Shown here: positions 24,624 through 36,856 of the stretch, in pieces
How positions within the stretch are numbered: the first letter of the stretch is position 1
Layout: every line of letters starts with the position of its first letter
Source of the DNA: Echria macrotheca
Taxonomy: Eukaryota; Ascomycota; Sordariomycetes; Sordariales; Schizotheciaceae
Assembly: GCA_030411725.1 (NCBI GenBank)
Contig: MU839827.1
Location: 2,673,027 to 2,737,026 of the forward strand
DNA: 64,000 nucleotides
Direction of reading: 5' to 3'
Notes under the pieces: generated by a model
What the model was told of the DNA's origin: nothing
Databases searched by the model: none
What the model saw: the letters and a program-made list of their open reading frames with translations, nothing else
Position numbers and translations under genes: made by a program

Positions 24624-25453
24624 CCTGGAGGTTCGGTGGTGTTGTTAGCCCGCTCTTGGGATCTGCCCTGATGTTTCAAAGACCTGGCTTTGTGGCTTCG
24701 ATACTTGTAGCGAGGAAGAGGATAGGCTTGATAGAGTAAAGCTTGGGGGCCGATAGGCTTCGAGGATATCTCTGACGGAGCTTCACTCTTGGTTTATGAT
24801 TCTCTGAATGTGCAGACGGGTGTGGCGGGAGAATACCGGAATTTTGGCGATGATGAACAATCGAAGAGGTGTTGCGACTCGCTGATAAGATAAGGAGCTG
24901 GTGAAGCTTCACAACCTCTGCCCCGCTTTACCCCTAGCATCAACACAATCACTGGGCTTGAGGACTAGACAGAGGACTGGAACTCAGGGCGGTTTCCACT
25001 CAGATTCATCACTCGCATCTTGATTCTGAATCGGCAATTTGAGTCCAAAGAGCCCTGTGGCTCAAATTTGGCCACACTACTAGCAATCTGTCTACGACCT
25101 ACCTATCTAGGACGTGGCGGCAATATACCGGAAGTTTTCAAGATGTCTCTCCAGTCTTGATAACTTCGAGTCAGCTCCGCAGCCACGTCCCCCGTTTCCC
25201 AGCCATACTTATCGGCCGTAAACAGTCTCTGTCATATCTCATGAGATCCCAGCACACAAAGATGCTCTCCAAGCTGGCTGCCTGTCAACCAGAAACGCCA
25301 TGCTGTCGACCCATTGCTAACTTTCTTGCTTCCCAAGAGGCCGGACCTCATTTTTTCGTACCAATTCCGGATTTGAAGCCATAAGGCACTGCAAAACTTC
25401 TGAGAAGAGTGTCGTGGCATCAACCGACGAAGATACGCGTGCCAAGCCGGGAC
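24624..25453. other. Intergenic spacer
   Basis: 830 bp between the start of the UCH37-type gene and the stop of the purine permease. No gene seen; it should hold the promoter of the former and the 3' UTR of the latter. Confidence 0.6.
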
Positions 25454-27755
25454 TCACACTTGCTCGAGCGATGTGGTGGCTGCCGCAGTCCGGCCTGATA
25501 GCTTCTCAGGGGACGAGGGAGGGTATCGGTGATGAATAGAGCTCCCACTGTCTTCTCCTTCGGGTAGCGGAAATCCAGGGCTCTCCTTCAGCCCCTCCTT
25601 GTCCTCCCAACCGCGTCGACCGGTGAAAAGCCGAATGATCCAGGGTACATCGCCAGGTGGCTTCCATGTCCAATATTCTTTCTGGTCGTAGTCTGTCGGG
25701 ACGATGTTGCCGCCAGAAGCTTTGATGACAACCCAGATCATCGAATTCAGCGCACAATATACAAACAAACCCCTATTCGAGGACAACATCAGCAAGACTG
25801 CCGAGATCCAAAACCGAGCTACTTACGCCAGAAGCCCATATGCAACACTATAGCTAAAGGGAATAAACGCCAGCGTGACAAAGGCCGGAATGGCATCGCC
25901 GATGTAGTTCCAGTTGATCCTTGTCACTTGCCGAATCATCAAGCATCCGACCTAAGGGGACATTGTTAGATACTTGCATCGGCGACCCTGCGGTGTGCTT
26001 ACCAGGACAAGTGTGCTTCCTGTTGCCCAAGGGGGTATCGACGCCATGACTGGAGCAAAGAAGAGTGATAACAAGAAGCAAAAGCCGGTGGTGATTGCCG
26101 TAAGCCCAGTGCGTCCTCCTTCGGCAATTCCCGCGCCGCTCTCAATGAAAACGGTGACGGGAGAGCATCCAAGCAGAGCTCCAATAGATATACAGACCGC
26201 ATCGGTGCAGTATGCAATGGTGGAGCGAGGGAAGTCCTTCTCACCCCTACGGACTCTGTTGCAAAAGCGAGCCATCGAATACAACGTTGCGGTGCAATCG
26301 ATGATATCAACGTAGAGGAAGGTGAACAGAGCAATGGCAAAATGACCAGCGTTTTCGCTCCCGCCGAGGTTCCACTGTTGTTGAACCAGAGTATGCTGGA
26401 TAGGGTGAAAGGCTACGACCTTCTTGAAAAAGTCCCATCTCTCTTGTCCACTGTCTGTGGCTGGGAAATACGTCAAAGGAGTATTGCGCCTGGGAACGTT
26501 AGCGTCGTTCAACGAACTTGTTGGTGACTTAACGGCCATGACAGAATCGAGACAAAGACGATGCCTATGACTATGGCGGACTTGACGCGGAATGCCATGA
26601 GAAATGCTGTGAAGACGCCCCCAATCAGGATTCCCACCCACATCTGCCAAACCATTAGCCCCAAGCAGTACTTCCTCTCGAGATGCCATACCTTTGGGTT
26701 TGTCAGGACATTGGCAGTGCATTCGCCATTTCTCCCCAGGTCCTCAGCGGGACATCCTCCGATAGTCAGTGGAGTGCTCACGGCGCCAGTGATGATACCA
26801 ATGCCCGAGGAGTAGGACAAGCCGATCAATGTCAAGAACAGGCCGATTCCTACACCGCTGGCGAGCTTTATACTTGCTGGAATAACCTTGACAAGCCAGT
26901 GACGCATGCCGGTAAGGGCAAGAAAGACGAAGATCCAGCCTTCAATGAAGACGGCCGTTAGGGCGAGCTTGTATCCAATAGGACCCGTTCCTTTGATGCC
27001 AACGACCTGGTAGGTGAAGTATGCGTTCAATCCCATTCCGGGTCTGTGTTCATAAGACGTGAGCATGGCGAAGGTTATCTCTTCTGGTTAGACTTACGCA
27101 AGAGCCATAGGAAGATTTGTCATGAAGCCGAAGAGAATACAAGAGAGTCCAGATATAGCCGCGGTTGCTGTGATAAGGTCAAGTTTGACCTCTGGTTTGG
27201 GTTAGTGTGGCCCTGTAAAATGAGCTTGGAGGTTGGTGAGCTGACCGTTGTAGCACAAGTCCCATTCTTCGTCGTTACCACAGTTGCCCTCAAGATCCAG
27301 GGGCAGCTCACACGGACAACCATAGCCGCTGTCGGCCAGGATCGATGACTATCTTCTGTCAGCGATGACTTGATGGAGGAGAAGGGCTACTAACATTGAC
27401 TGCTATGATGTATGCCATTGTGGCGAAGGTAGTAAGCCCGGCACGGAGCTCGGTAGAGAAGTTGGCATCGGGGATCGCATCCTCCTGAGGGTGTCATGGC
27501 CCGGTGAGTATGAATAGCTTTACCAAGTTGTTATACCAGAGGGGCGGATGGAGCAAAACTTACGTGGCCGCTACCGCGAAGTCGAAAGGTCCGACCAAAG
27601 GTCGATTTGTTTACAAACTCATCGATAGACTTGATAAAGGCCCAGCAAGCATGGAGCTTTTTAGCGAACGCCGAGCGGTTATCAGGAGGAGAATCGGCGG
27701 CCCCGACGGGCTGTAACTCAATCTCCTCGCTATTGGGCATCCCATGTGAGCCCAT
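25454..27755 (-). CDS. azgA: Purine permease, AzgA/NCS2 (nucleobase:cation symporter) family
   Basis: Plasma-membrane H+ symporter; characterised AzgA proteins take up adenine, guanine and hypoxanthine. Nine exons, 623 residues: 27755-27564, 27484-27395, 27348-27246, 27191-27098, 27043-26692, 26643-26534, 26489-26003, 25951-25827, 25772-25454; every phase closes. Diagnostic segments: ATMAYIIAVN (TM1), MTNLPMALAPGMGLNAYFTY (TM3), a long run of membrane helices including GVGIGLFLTLIGL and WVGILIGGVFTAFLMAF, and the AzgA signature GCSPVTVFIESGAGIAEGGR followed by TGLTAITTGFCFLLSL and MASIPPWATGSTLVLVGCLM. N-terminal about 65 and C-terminal about 70 residues are hydrophilic and cytosolic. Length is typical for fungal AzgA. 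Substrate preference cannot be told from sequence alone. Confidence 0.93.
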
Positions 27756-30700
27756 TGTCCGGCGATTGTCAAGATTGATGTCAGGGCGATGACAGGAGGA
27801 TGCAACGGGCGACGGCTGATAGTTGAAAGGCACCCGCAGAGAAAGAATACTGCGGGTGATGCATGGAAGGAAAGCCAGGAAAGCCAGAAAACAACGCAGA
27901 CCCAAAGATGAAGGACGAGGGAAGTCGCAGGTAAAAGGCCGGCGGCGGGGTGCGGGCTCGAAGAAGAAGAAAACACTCGCCAGGCCCAAACCAATGGGTG
28001 CTGAAGTGCACACCCCTGACGGCGCGACAAAGAAAGCGACGTATGGATCACAACAGTGAATATATCAGATGAGAAGTTGGGTGAAGAAAACTTAGCAATT
28101 CGGCACGGTGTGGGTGGATTTCTGGGGACAATGTTTGGATGATATGGTAGTTGAGGAAGGAACAGATTAGGAAGGAACGACCGAGGGAGAAAGAGTCTGG
28201 GGGTGTCTGAAGGCCCGCCGGACACTTGGCCACAGATGACGGCCATCCAAAAGGCCAATTGGGCTGCTGTGGATCATCTCTAGGAAAAATTCCTCCTGGC
28301 TTGCTTGTTGACCTGGAAGGAGTCAGGGTGGGACAGCTCCGGAACAAGCTCAGTGCTGCATTGTGAGGTAGGATGGGACCACGCAGGACGGAGTCTGGCC
28401 CAATTCCCCGAGCCCCTTTGGAGCACTTCCAAGGATAGGTAGATCAGAGGAGACAGGAGGTTGTTGACAGCCAGAGCCGTACGAAGGGCTTGTGTGGCAA
28501 GACGCGAAGAGCGTGTAGATTGCCGGGGAGCCAGGGACAGCATGTCGATGTTGTCCAAATCGGATATCACATTGCTGCTGTGCTTGATACCGCGGAGAAA
28601 ATTTGAGATGAACCATCCCTCCTTCGTTTGCGTGTTACTTGGCCATGAGCTTTGTGAGTGGCGGATGGTGGATGCCTCGAGGCTCGTCGAGGACGTATCT
28701 GAAAGTGCCCAGGACCAAGAAAGCGATCGGGTTTCTGCTGGGTATCTTTCTGTGGCGTCAAATTCCATCCTTTATCCGGGTGTCTACCGACATGAACTTA
28801 GTGTGGCTGATTCAATGGTATCAGATCCCCCAAAAGGCAAGCTGACTGGAAAGCTGGATGGAACTTTGGAGCTGACAGGAGCCAGCTGTGAAGGGCGGTC
28901 CGCCATGGCAACTGCGTGGAGGCTACGCGGCATGCCTCCTTTTACAGCCCTCGAACAGGGCGCATCTGACGCTATCGCCGCCCTGTTTAAGTTTTGTCAG
29001 CCCACGACGGGAGCCGAACCACGTCTTCCCCTGTTGACGAGCATCTGCCGTATGGCAAGCGTTCCCTGCTGTGTGATCCATGTGGACACCAGCTCGAGAC
29101 GAACGCCGACATCTCCCTCCAATAGGACACTTGGCACCATAGGTGCGGGTCATGTATCGTTGCGCGAGACACCAATCCAAGACGGTCGACCAGGAACATT
29201 TTCCCCTCTAGATAACGCCGCCGAGTCGCGGCGACGGTCTCGGAATGCGGCAGCCTGCGGCGGCTCATGGCTATGGTTCGCGTGGCACAAGGTCTCTACG
29301 ACGTTGTCGAAATCTCGTCCGAGCTGAGACGGGCTCCTACCTGGCCTGGCTCGATTGGACGGGCCGAGTCGATCCAGGTCCCAGGTCTAGATTGATGTCG
29401 AAGTGCAGATGACACTGCAAGTGAGGCGAAGATCAATATAGTGTGTGGCGCCAACCAGGGGTGAGTGCCGTGGGTCTCGGTTTAAGCTTAACTTGGCTTG
29501 CAGATCCGGCATCGAATCGCGATCTCGGCCTTGTCTCTGCTTCCTGGCATCCAGTCTTCCACCAGAACGAAGGCAGAGAGCCAGCGTGAGAACCCAAGGG
29601 AGCCGTATCCTCAACAGCCCGTTGCGAGGTTACCTGAAGGGCACCGGAAGCGTCTTCCCATATTGACGGAACTTAATGGACATACGTCAGTATAGCTGTA
29701 CTACCTCCGTCTTACCCTGCTGTCACTATCCCCGGCATATATCAGCAGCTTCCCACGGGCGGGCTGCATAAGAAAGCAGCCGCCTGCAAACATCTCTCGA
29801 TTTGACATGACAGTGACAGACGTACAGCTATATCAAGTGACGAGATGACGTTTGGTCCTGGCTGGGGAAGATAGACACGGGTGACTGTTTACCGTGGTGC
29901 TCTCTATCTTCCAAGGTTTTGTCAGCCATAAGACGACGACCAGGTTTTTTTGCTGGTTTATTGGTACCTTTAGTGCCCTCATCCAACATGCAGCAATTCC
30001 CATGGACGGCTTCTCTATGGCATTATGGGAAACGACGTGAATCTCTACGATAATCTTTGTATATACGGGAAGGAGGCTTTGTTGCGAATGGGCAGGGGAT
30101 GGCTTCCCAAACAAGGTACTTGTACTCGTTCAAGGGGTTATGTATGGGTCATGGGCTTGGGGACAGCACAAAAACATTACATCGCTACACTATGTTGGCT
30201 GTCCAAACCATCAAAGGAATGAGGAAAACCACCTGTCTCTTTTTGGAGACTCTGGAAGTTAAGGTGGGATGGAAATGCCCATAGAAGGCTTGGTGATTCT
30301 GGTGCTCAGGTACCTCAACCAGCCACGATACCCACCCTTCCAACCCAGATGGACGTGCTTGCTTCTCCTGACTGAAATCTAACGGCCGAGATAGTGGTTG
30401 CACCTGGAGAGGTTTCTGACAAGTGCATGACCCTGCCAATCCCTCTCAAGCCTCGCGCCTTCTCTTTACGCGTCGGTGGCGGCAGAGTTGAGAGGACAGG
30501 GTCGCGCCTTCCTCGTCACCTAGGCACCGCGTTTGGGGGCACATTCCCCATCTCGGTATCTCGTGGCATGTTCCCACGCCCTCCTCCCACCTGATGATGT
30601 CTCACTTGCTTTTGCAACCCCGCCGTTCCACCCATTTCGTCTGGGAAACCTCCACAGCTTCGTCCACAGCCGCACGCCGGTTGCCAATTCATCCCATCTT

Positions 30701-31034
30701 CCCTTGGGAAGGCTATTCTCAAGACTAGCTTTCTGTTGTATTGACTTTTCACCAAACCTCGAACCTACGCCCATCACCTGTGATCTGGATCGATCCTCAG
30801 AGCTGTGGCCTCGTTGCCTCCCGAGAGTGCCGATTGATCTAGGTCCAGGCTTGGGAACCAACCTGATTCTACCACCAGCGCACTCCAGACATCAAACTGA
30901 ACAGCACCGTGAAGCCGCTTCCTCAGGCGAATTTGATCCGATACCCTGGCCGTCTACCAGGTGGCCAACTCTTCAACACGGAGGGCGGAAAAGGTTTCGC
31001 TTGTGGATGGCTTCACCAGCGGTCAAAGGCGACA
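27756..31034. other. Divergent intergenic region
   Basis: 3.3 kb between the permease and methyltransferase-like genes, which point away from each other. The open frame at 28461-29327 (plus) begins at TTG and is overlapped by minus-strand frames; I could not link it to any family. It may be part of a long 5' UTR or non-coding. In-frame sequence upstream of the methyltransferase start (30909-31034) has no ATG. Confidence 0.5.
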
Positions 31035-33082
31035 ATGTTCGATGTTGACTGGACCGACCCTGAGGCCGAGAAGGTCGGCGAGAGGCGGGCTCGGAAAGGA
31101 GCTGAGCAGGAGGTCAAGAAGAAAGAGGATGCTCGGCGTGCGCGAGAGTCAGTTTCTAGCCGCAGCTCATTGTCATCGGCGGACAAGGCCCCAGGTTTTC
31201 TAAGCAGCCTGGGGCTAAAGCTAGGCTCAACTTCTCTGCGGAGCAAGAGGACATCGCCTCGCCCAAGCATCTTCCAGTCTTCCTCCAGCAGTGGCAGCCA
31301 GAAGCGAGCATCAGTTCTGAGTCAGTCCGCCGTCACAGAGTCGGTTGTCTGCTCAAGCGAGGCTTGTACTGTGCCCGACGAAAAGGAGAGCGACACAATT
31401 CTACCAATCCAAGGTGCTGACCAGGCTTGCTCAGCACGCCCGTTGGATCCGCCGACAGACGGATCCCCGAAAGGTATCTCCTCCAGGAAACGATTCCAGA
31501 TGGTCTCCTCCCAGTTTCTAACCCAGGATACAGGTTCAAGAGTACCAGAGCCTACCAAAGAGGGTGTATTGAGCCCACCCTCTCCAAGTACTCCTCCGAA
31601 GACTGTACCCAAGGACCAGGAGCCTCACGCTGGGACGGCTGTGGACATTCCAGCACCACAGCAAACAGCTGGACCGAAACCTGAAGAAGAAGAGCGCGCA
31701 TCAGAACCCAAGACTCCCGAGAAGCCAGCACTTGGCCCATCGTTGACGGTGCCTGTAACGGAAGTACCGACTTCTCTCCTCATCCACGAGTGGTTTACGT
31801 CAGTTCATGGGGCAGAGAATGCCGAAGCGCCTTCGTCGCAAAGGTTGCAGCAGAGCAAATCCCATCTCTCATCATTCGAACTGAAGCCGCCGAGTGCCTC
31901 AGGAATAAGCCCAAGTCGTACAGCTTTCCAAGACAAACCGATTTTCCCAACTCCGCCGACGAAACTCAAGGCTCACAACCCAAAGTCGTGGCGATCTCCG
32001 GATACTTGGGACTACAGTTCAGTCATGGACGCCGACTCGCCATCTGCGACGAGTCTGCAGAGCTCGCCGACTCGAGGGCAGGGCTCGCCAACTCGAGAGC
32101 AGGATTCGGTTCAGCTCCCCATGACGACGCTAGACTTGGCGGCAGTCCAGAGAGAAGTGACAAAGATGGCAGCGGCTAGTCCGGAGATTATAACGGTGCG
32201 GCTGACTGAAGACTGGGGTTTCTCCAACGATGCTTCGTTTTATAAGGAGCTTGAGATGGAGAAGCAGCGCTGGATGCTCTCTGCGCTGCGAAGCATGTGC
32301 GTGCCAGGGACAGATACTACAAAACAAGGTGGCGAGGGCCAGAAAATCCTGGCGATGTTTGAGTCTCAAGGTATATTATCTCCGAAGCGAGTGATGATGT
32401 TTACTGACTTGCGACAGCTACGGCTTCTTACCTCGCCGCTATTCATCCCAAAGCAGATCTAGTCCACCTGGCGCCTAAACCCCTATCTAACGTTCTTTTC
32501 CCGAATGTCCGGCCTATACCTTGTGCGGTTCGTACCGCATTGCCAGTGGAATCGAATACATTCAACGCGGCTTACTGCCTCTCCCTGTCGTCGCTGATGG
32601 CGGGCCGGGATATCCCTCGGGTGCTCAAGCATGTCCATCGCTGTCTGGTACCGCGAGGAGTGCTATACCTAATCCTAGTCGATCCATCTCCGGCATCTGG
32701 GTCTCTTGGGCCACGGATGCGGGAATGGCTTGACCAAAACCTTGTGTTGAACCTCGAGGCACGGTTTCGGTGTAGAAGCCCCACCAGATTGTTCCCGGCA
32801 TGGTTGGCTGATGCCCGGCTTCGAGCTAATGGTAGTGTCATTACGAAGGTGAAGTTTTCAGCAATCTATCAACGCGGCCAGAAGGGTGTAAGCCAGGACC
32901 AGAGCCCGGCGGTAGCGGAGCTACAGAGCACGGTAGGAAGAAAGCTGTGGCAGGACGTCTGGGGCAAGTTTGTCCACGGGCCCAAGTGGTGGTGGGAGGA
33001 TGAGGAGTGTGTCGAGGAATGCCTCAGACTCGGCACCTACTTTGATATCAACATGATTGAGGCCGTCAAGGATACCGTCTAA
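31035..33082 (+). CDS. Methyltransferase-fold protein with long disordered N-terminus
   Basis: Two exons, 31035-32370 and 32418-33082, joined by a 47-bp intron (GTATAT, GACTTG near the branch, acceptor CAG), giving 666 residues. The ATG at 31035 has A at -3; upstream codons in frame contain no ATG. Residues 1 to about 390 are Ser/Pro/Thr/Lys-rich, probably disordered and highly phosphorylatable. From about 400 the sequence is folded: LAAVQREVTKMAA, a WGFSNDASFYKELE helix region, then a Rossmann-like part in which ALPVESNTFNAAYCLSLSSL, VLKHVHRCLVPRGVLYLIL and VDPSP match the post-motif I half of class I (type 11) methyltransferases. The glycine-rich SAM motif I is not obvious (FESQATASYLAAIHP is there instead), so activity is doubtful. 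Target unknown; fungus-restricted by appearance. Confidence 0.85.
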
Positions 33083-34385
33083 GGACTTGGCCGCGGCAGG
33101 GCCGTTATTTACTCGACAAGCTAAGGGCAGCTGGGATGTGCGATAGGATGTTGGGTTCTGTCTGGGGCAAATGGTTGACAGATACCCGGATTTTGGGGCT
33201 TCAGGTTGATGACGTCTATATGCTAGGCGTGTAATTTTGGGGTGTGTGAGAAGCATAGCGAACTCTGTAATATTCATATTGGTTTCCTCCCGCTTGACGA
33301 GGAGTGGAAATGTACATGAGGGAGGTTCGGTACTGTGTCGGGAAGACGGTTTTCTTGGCTCAACACATGTTGATGCAGCTGCTTGTCGGGTTGTCAGAGT
33401 CTTGTATTGTACTGCTGTAGGACTACGATAGTGAAGAATGGAGGTGGTCAAAAACGAGGATGGATCAGCAGGGGTGATATATGCTGTCACGGTGGCTTCC
33501 ATGCAGGTTACCAGCCTTGCTGATTACTTGGTACTGTACGTGTGATAATGTGGGGAGTGGCAGAGCAGTAGTTGGAGTGGTAGAGTAGGGTGGTAGTGGA
33601 AGGGTAAGGGGGCGGCACGGAACGTAGCGGAAAGTGGGGGGTCTTTTTGTGTATGTACACTTGTCACCGGTGTTTTGGTCCTGCCGTTTCTTCTTTTTTT
33701 CGGTTCTCTTTTTTTTTTAGTTTACACTAGTTTGGTGGTGGTAAGTTATGTATGTGTGGGTGATGGTCGTTTGTATGAAGGTGTCTTGTGTGTGTAAATG
33801 AGTGCTGAGGCTTGCTCGTTGGTTCTGTCGTTTTGTTTTGTAGGTTGTCTCTTGGGCTATTTTGAGTCCGTCGAGTTGTAGGTACCACTGTATACCGTAG
33901 GTATCGTTGAGTTATGGAGAGGGTGGTCGTCTATTTTGAAGACTTGTAGGTAGTGGGGGATTACACCGCGAAGGGAGGTTGAACGTGTCTTTGTGTACCT
34001 AGGTATGTAGGTAGGTTGGAAAGCGGCACGGTACTTGGCTGCCGGTCGGTGGTGATGGTTGCGATGTTTCCTCACCCAAAGAAAGGAATGGATTGGGTGA
34101 GAGTGGGGGGTATTTTTGTTTTTTTGTTTGGTACGGATTTTCGGAATTGGGTGGTTCTGCATCGGAAGGTTCCTCCCAGCTGCTTTTACGGTAGGGTTGT
34201 ATTTTGGGGAGAGGGGGTTGTGGTTGTTGGTGATGTGCTGTGGTAGGGAAAAGGGGGGGTCTGAGCGTACATGTTTTCCACACTTCTATGACTTATACGG
34301 TAACAACTTGTATGGATTGTGTTGGTCCGTACACTGAGAATACGTAGGGCGGTGAGTTATCTATCTACAACAGGAAGGGATACGC

Positions 34386-34403
34386 GGTGGTGGTGGTGGT
34401 GGT
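34386..34403. repeat. GGT microsatellite
   Basis: Six consecutive GGT units within the G/T-rich region. Confidence 0.8.
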
Positions 34404-35225
34404 TAATGATGAGGTGAGATTTGTGTTTCATGCGATGTGCAGTGGTGGAGAGGTGCTGGCAGGGTTAGAACTAGGTTGTCGTCAGCGAGTGCAGCATTTC
34501 GCTGGAGGTTGCTTTCCCCTGCCATTAAGGTGAACGTTGGGCTATACGCTGCTTGGTTGGGAATGATGTGTGGTTTGGTGACGAGGACGCTTCACCGTTG
34601 TGGGGCGGATCAGCATCCCCTTTTTTCTCCAGTGCTATTTCTCCTTTTCCTCCCATGTCTTGAACAACTACCGCGAGAAAATTCATCCATAGCGTTGCCC
34701 GAGACCTTTCTTCAGTTAGCCAAGACAGAGAGGGTATAGGAGACTGTTAAATCCATGTTCATCATCTTCGCCTTATGATGATAATCCAAGATCTAGGGGT
34801 CCCTGGGAGCAAGTCTCCATACCCCAGATTCTACTTAACCAACTTAAGCCAAGGTAGACCCGCCGGCCACTAGTTAGCCTTCCAACTCCACTACAACCTC
34901 ACCTCACCTTGGCGCTGCAAGTGAAGCTTAGCACGCACGACACACCCGAGAGAGGGCCATACGTCTGGACTGGTTAGGCCTAAACTCCACGACGGGGGGA
35001 TAAGTGAGGGAAAATGAATGAACGGGATGAACAAAAGTAGAAAAACTACGAAACAAATCTAGAAACGTATACGGGATACGGCGATGCTTATTGCCTAGGT
35101 ACATATCAGTCATGTCATGCATAAAACAACAGAAGAACACAAACGTGCGATGGCGGGTTTGATCATCCCTCGAGCGTGTCGTTCATCCGTTGTTCACCCG
35201 GCGCATCAACACCACCACTCATCTC

Positions 35226-35258
35226 CACACACACACACACACACACACATACACACAT
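35226..35258. repeat. CA dinucleotide microsatellite
   Basis: About fifteen CA units with one T interruption near the 3' end. Useful as a polymorphic marker candidate. Confidence 0.9.
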
Positions 35259-36239
35259 CTTTTGGCATACCTAGAAGAAAGGGATGCAAAGGGACGATCT
35301 GTTGCGGTGGGTGGGTATAGCCCCGGTAGCGAACGACTCTGTTGATCTCCATGCTATCTGTGTTCTGTTCGGGAAACGGCGGAAAAGAAGACATCGATTG
35401 TTGATCCTTTTGTGTGTGTGTGTTTCATGTTTTTCCTCCCCTTCCCTTCTCTTTTCCTTCCGTTCTTCCTTCGCTGATGAACCAAAATTTCCATGGCATT
35501 CGTGGATCGTGTAAGGTATAAAGGATAGGTAGTAAAAATTGTGAGTTGCGTATTGTGTGTGGCCTTCGGGGATGGATGGAATGGAATGGGTTTGTTCCCA
35601 TGCAATAAGGGGTTTACTGGGTCTTCTCCTGCTTCTCTTAGTATTCCCCAATGGATGATGATCAGTGGGGAGATGCGTGTGGATGAGTCGGTAATCGTTC
35701 CCGCTAGGCTGCTCTCCACACAAAGTCTCCTCCGTCCGGACGGTGTGTGATGAACTGTGGACTCGACATGTGTTGTTGTCCGGACCGGCCCGTAGACCCG
35801 CCCCCTTCCCCCTCCCCCCTTTTGCTCCTGTGGAGACTGGAGAAATCAAGTTGACTACCTTAGGTAACTTACTCAGAATTTCACTTGTCCGGAATTTTAT
35901 TCGCGGGCAAGCTGACGACGAAAGGCGGGCCCGGTCCGTCTTGCTTAGGTACATACGGTTCGAACCCATGGGCTGAAGAAAAAAAAAAGAAATATTGTGA
36001 TCGACCATCTTTTTGACAGCTTGACATTTCTCCGACGTAAGTAGTGATGTGGCAATGTTGGGGTGTTTCAAACCCTTCAAAACCATGCATGCTTGCATGC
36101 TCCCAGGCCCCCCCCCCCAGGACCCCGTCGGCAGCCATTCCGAGACGCAAACATCTTCGGGCCGGGAATAAGCCAGGCCATAACTATCCCCTCTCCTTCC
36201 ACTCGGGCCATACAGACCCAACTTTGGATCTCCTATCCC

Positions 36240-36262
36240 CGAGAGGGAGAGAGAGAGAGAGA
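36240..36262. repeat. GA dinucleotide microsatellite
   Basis: GAGAGGGAGA followed by about seven GA units, in the 3' region of the GPCR gene. Confidence 0.85.
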
Positions 36263-36856
36263 ATAAAATTGGGTGCAAACGTAACCATTTGCCGAGGCGT
36301 CACAAGCACAAGGGCAACACAGGCGTGACAGGGACCCTGATGAGAGCGTACGGGTGTCACGATAAAATATTCGACTGGTCTTCTGTTTGTCCTTACACAA
36401 AGTGTGATCATGGCATCATTCATCTTTTCCCATTCCCATACAATACCGAGATCAATCCCATAGAGTCGTTAGAATACATCCCAAAACGCCACCCCATCGT
36501 TCCTTTTCCATCTAAACACCAACCCGTAGCCCCGAAGATCCATCCACCCAGATTTCCAGAACTCTCCTGTCCTTGTGTAATCCATAATTTACCTTCATAT
36601 CCTAAAAAAGCCGATTACAACAAAATAAATCCCTCAGAGCAAAAAAAACTCTAACCCGAGTCACTGGCGGTGACAAAAGCCAGGGGTATAACTCTCCCTC
36701 CATCAACGTGTGTGCAACTAAATATCGTCATCCCACAACAGTAATATTACACGTCGGCGAGTCCGTCGATTCGTCTAGTCACCCCCAAATTTGGCGCAAG
36801 GAGGGCAATATCCATAAAATCTTCCATCTCCTGAGGTAGGCAAATATAAACGAGCA

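Larger units (their letters stand above)
33083..36856. other. Convergent gene-free region with G/T skew and microsatellites
   Basis: 3.8 kb between two 3' ends with no supportable gene. The plus strand from about 33530 to 34400 is strikingly G/T-rich. Simple repeats follow: GGT (34386-34403), CA (35226-35258), GT (35411-35423) and GA (36240-36262). The minus-strand frame 35271-36278 crosses these repeats, lacks homology that I can recognise, and was not accepted. CCTAGGTA-type palindromes are at 33997-34006 and 35094-35101. Confidence 0.55.

Noticed and set aside
28461..29327. 288-codon plus-strand open frame
   Set aside because: Starts at TTG, overlaps minus-strand frames, no domain or family resemblance and no flanking splice signals that extend it; likely 5' flanking DNA of the purine permease.
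35940..35975. GGTTCGAACCC, resembling a tRNA T-arm
   Set aside because: Flanking bases do not form a T stem, and no anticodon arm or acceptor stem can be drawn on either strand.
35271..36278. 335-codon minus-strand open frame
   Set aside because: Crosses CA and GA microsatellites and low-complexity DNA between two gene 3' ends; no recognisable protein features.
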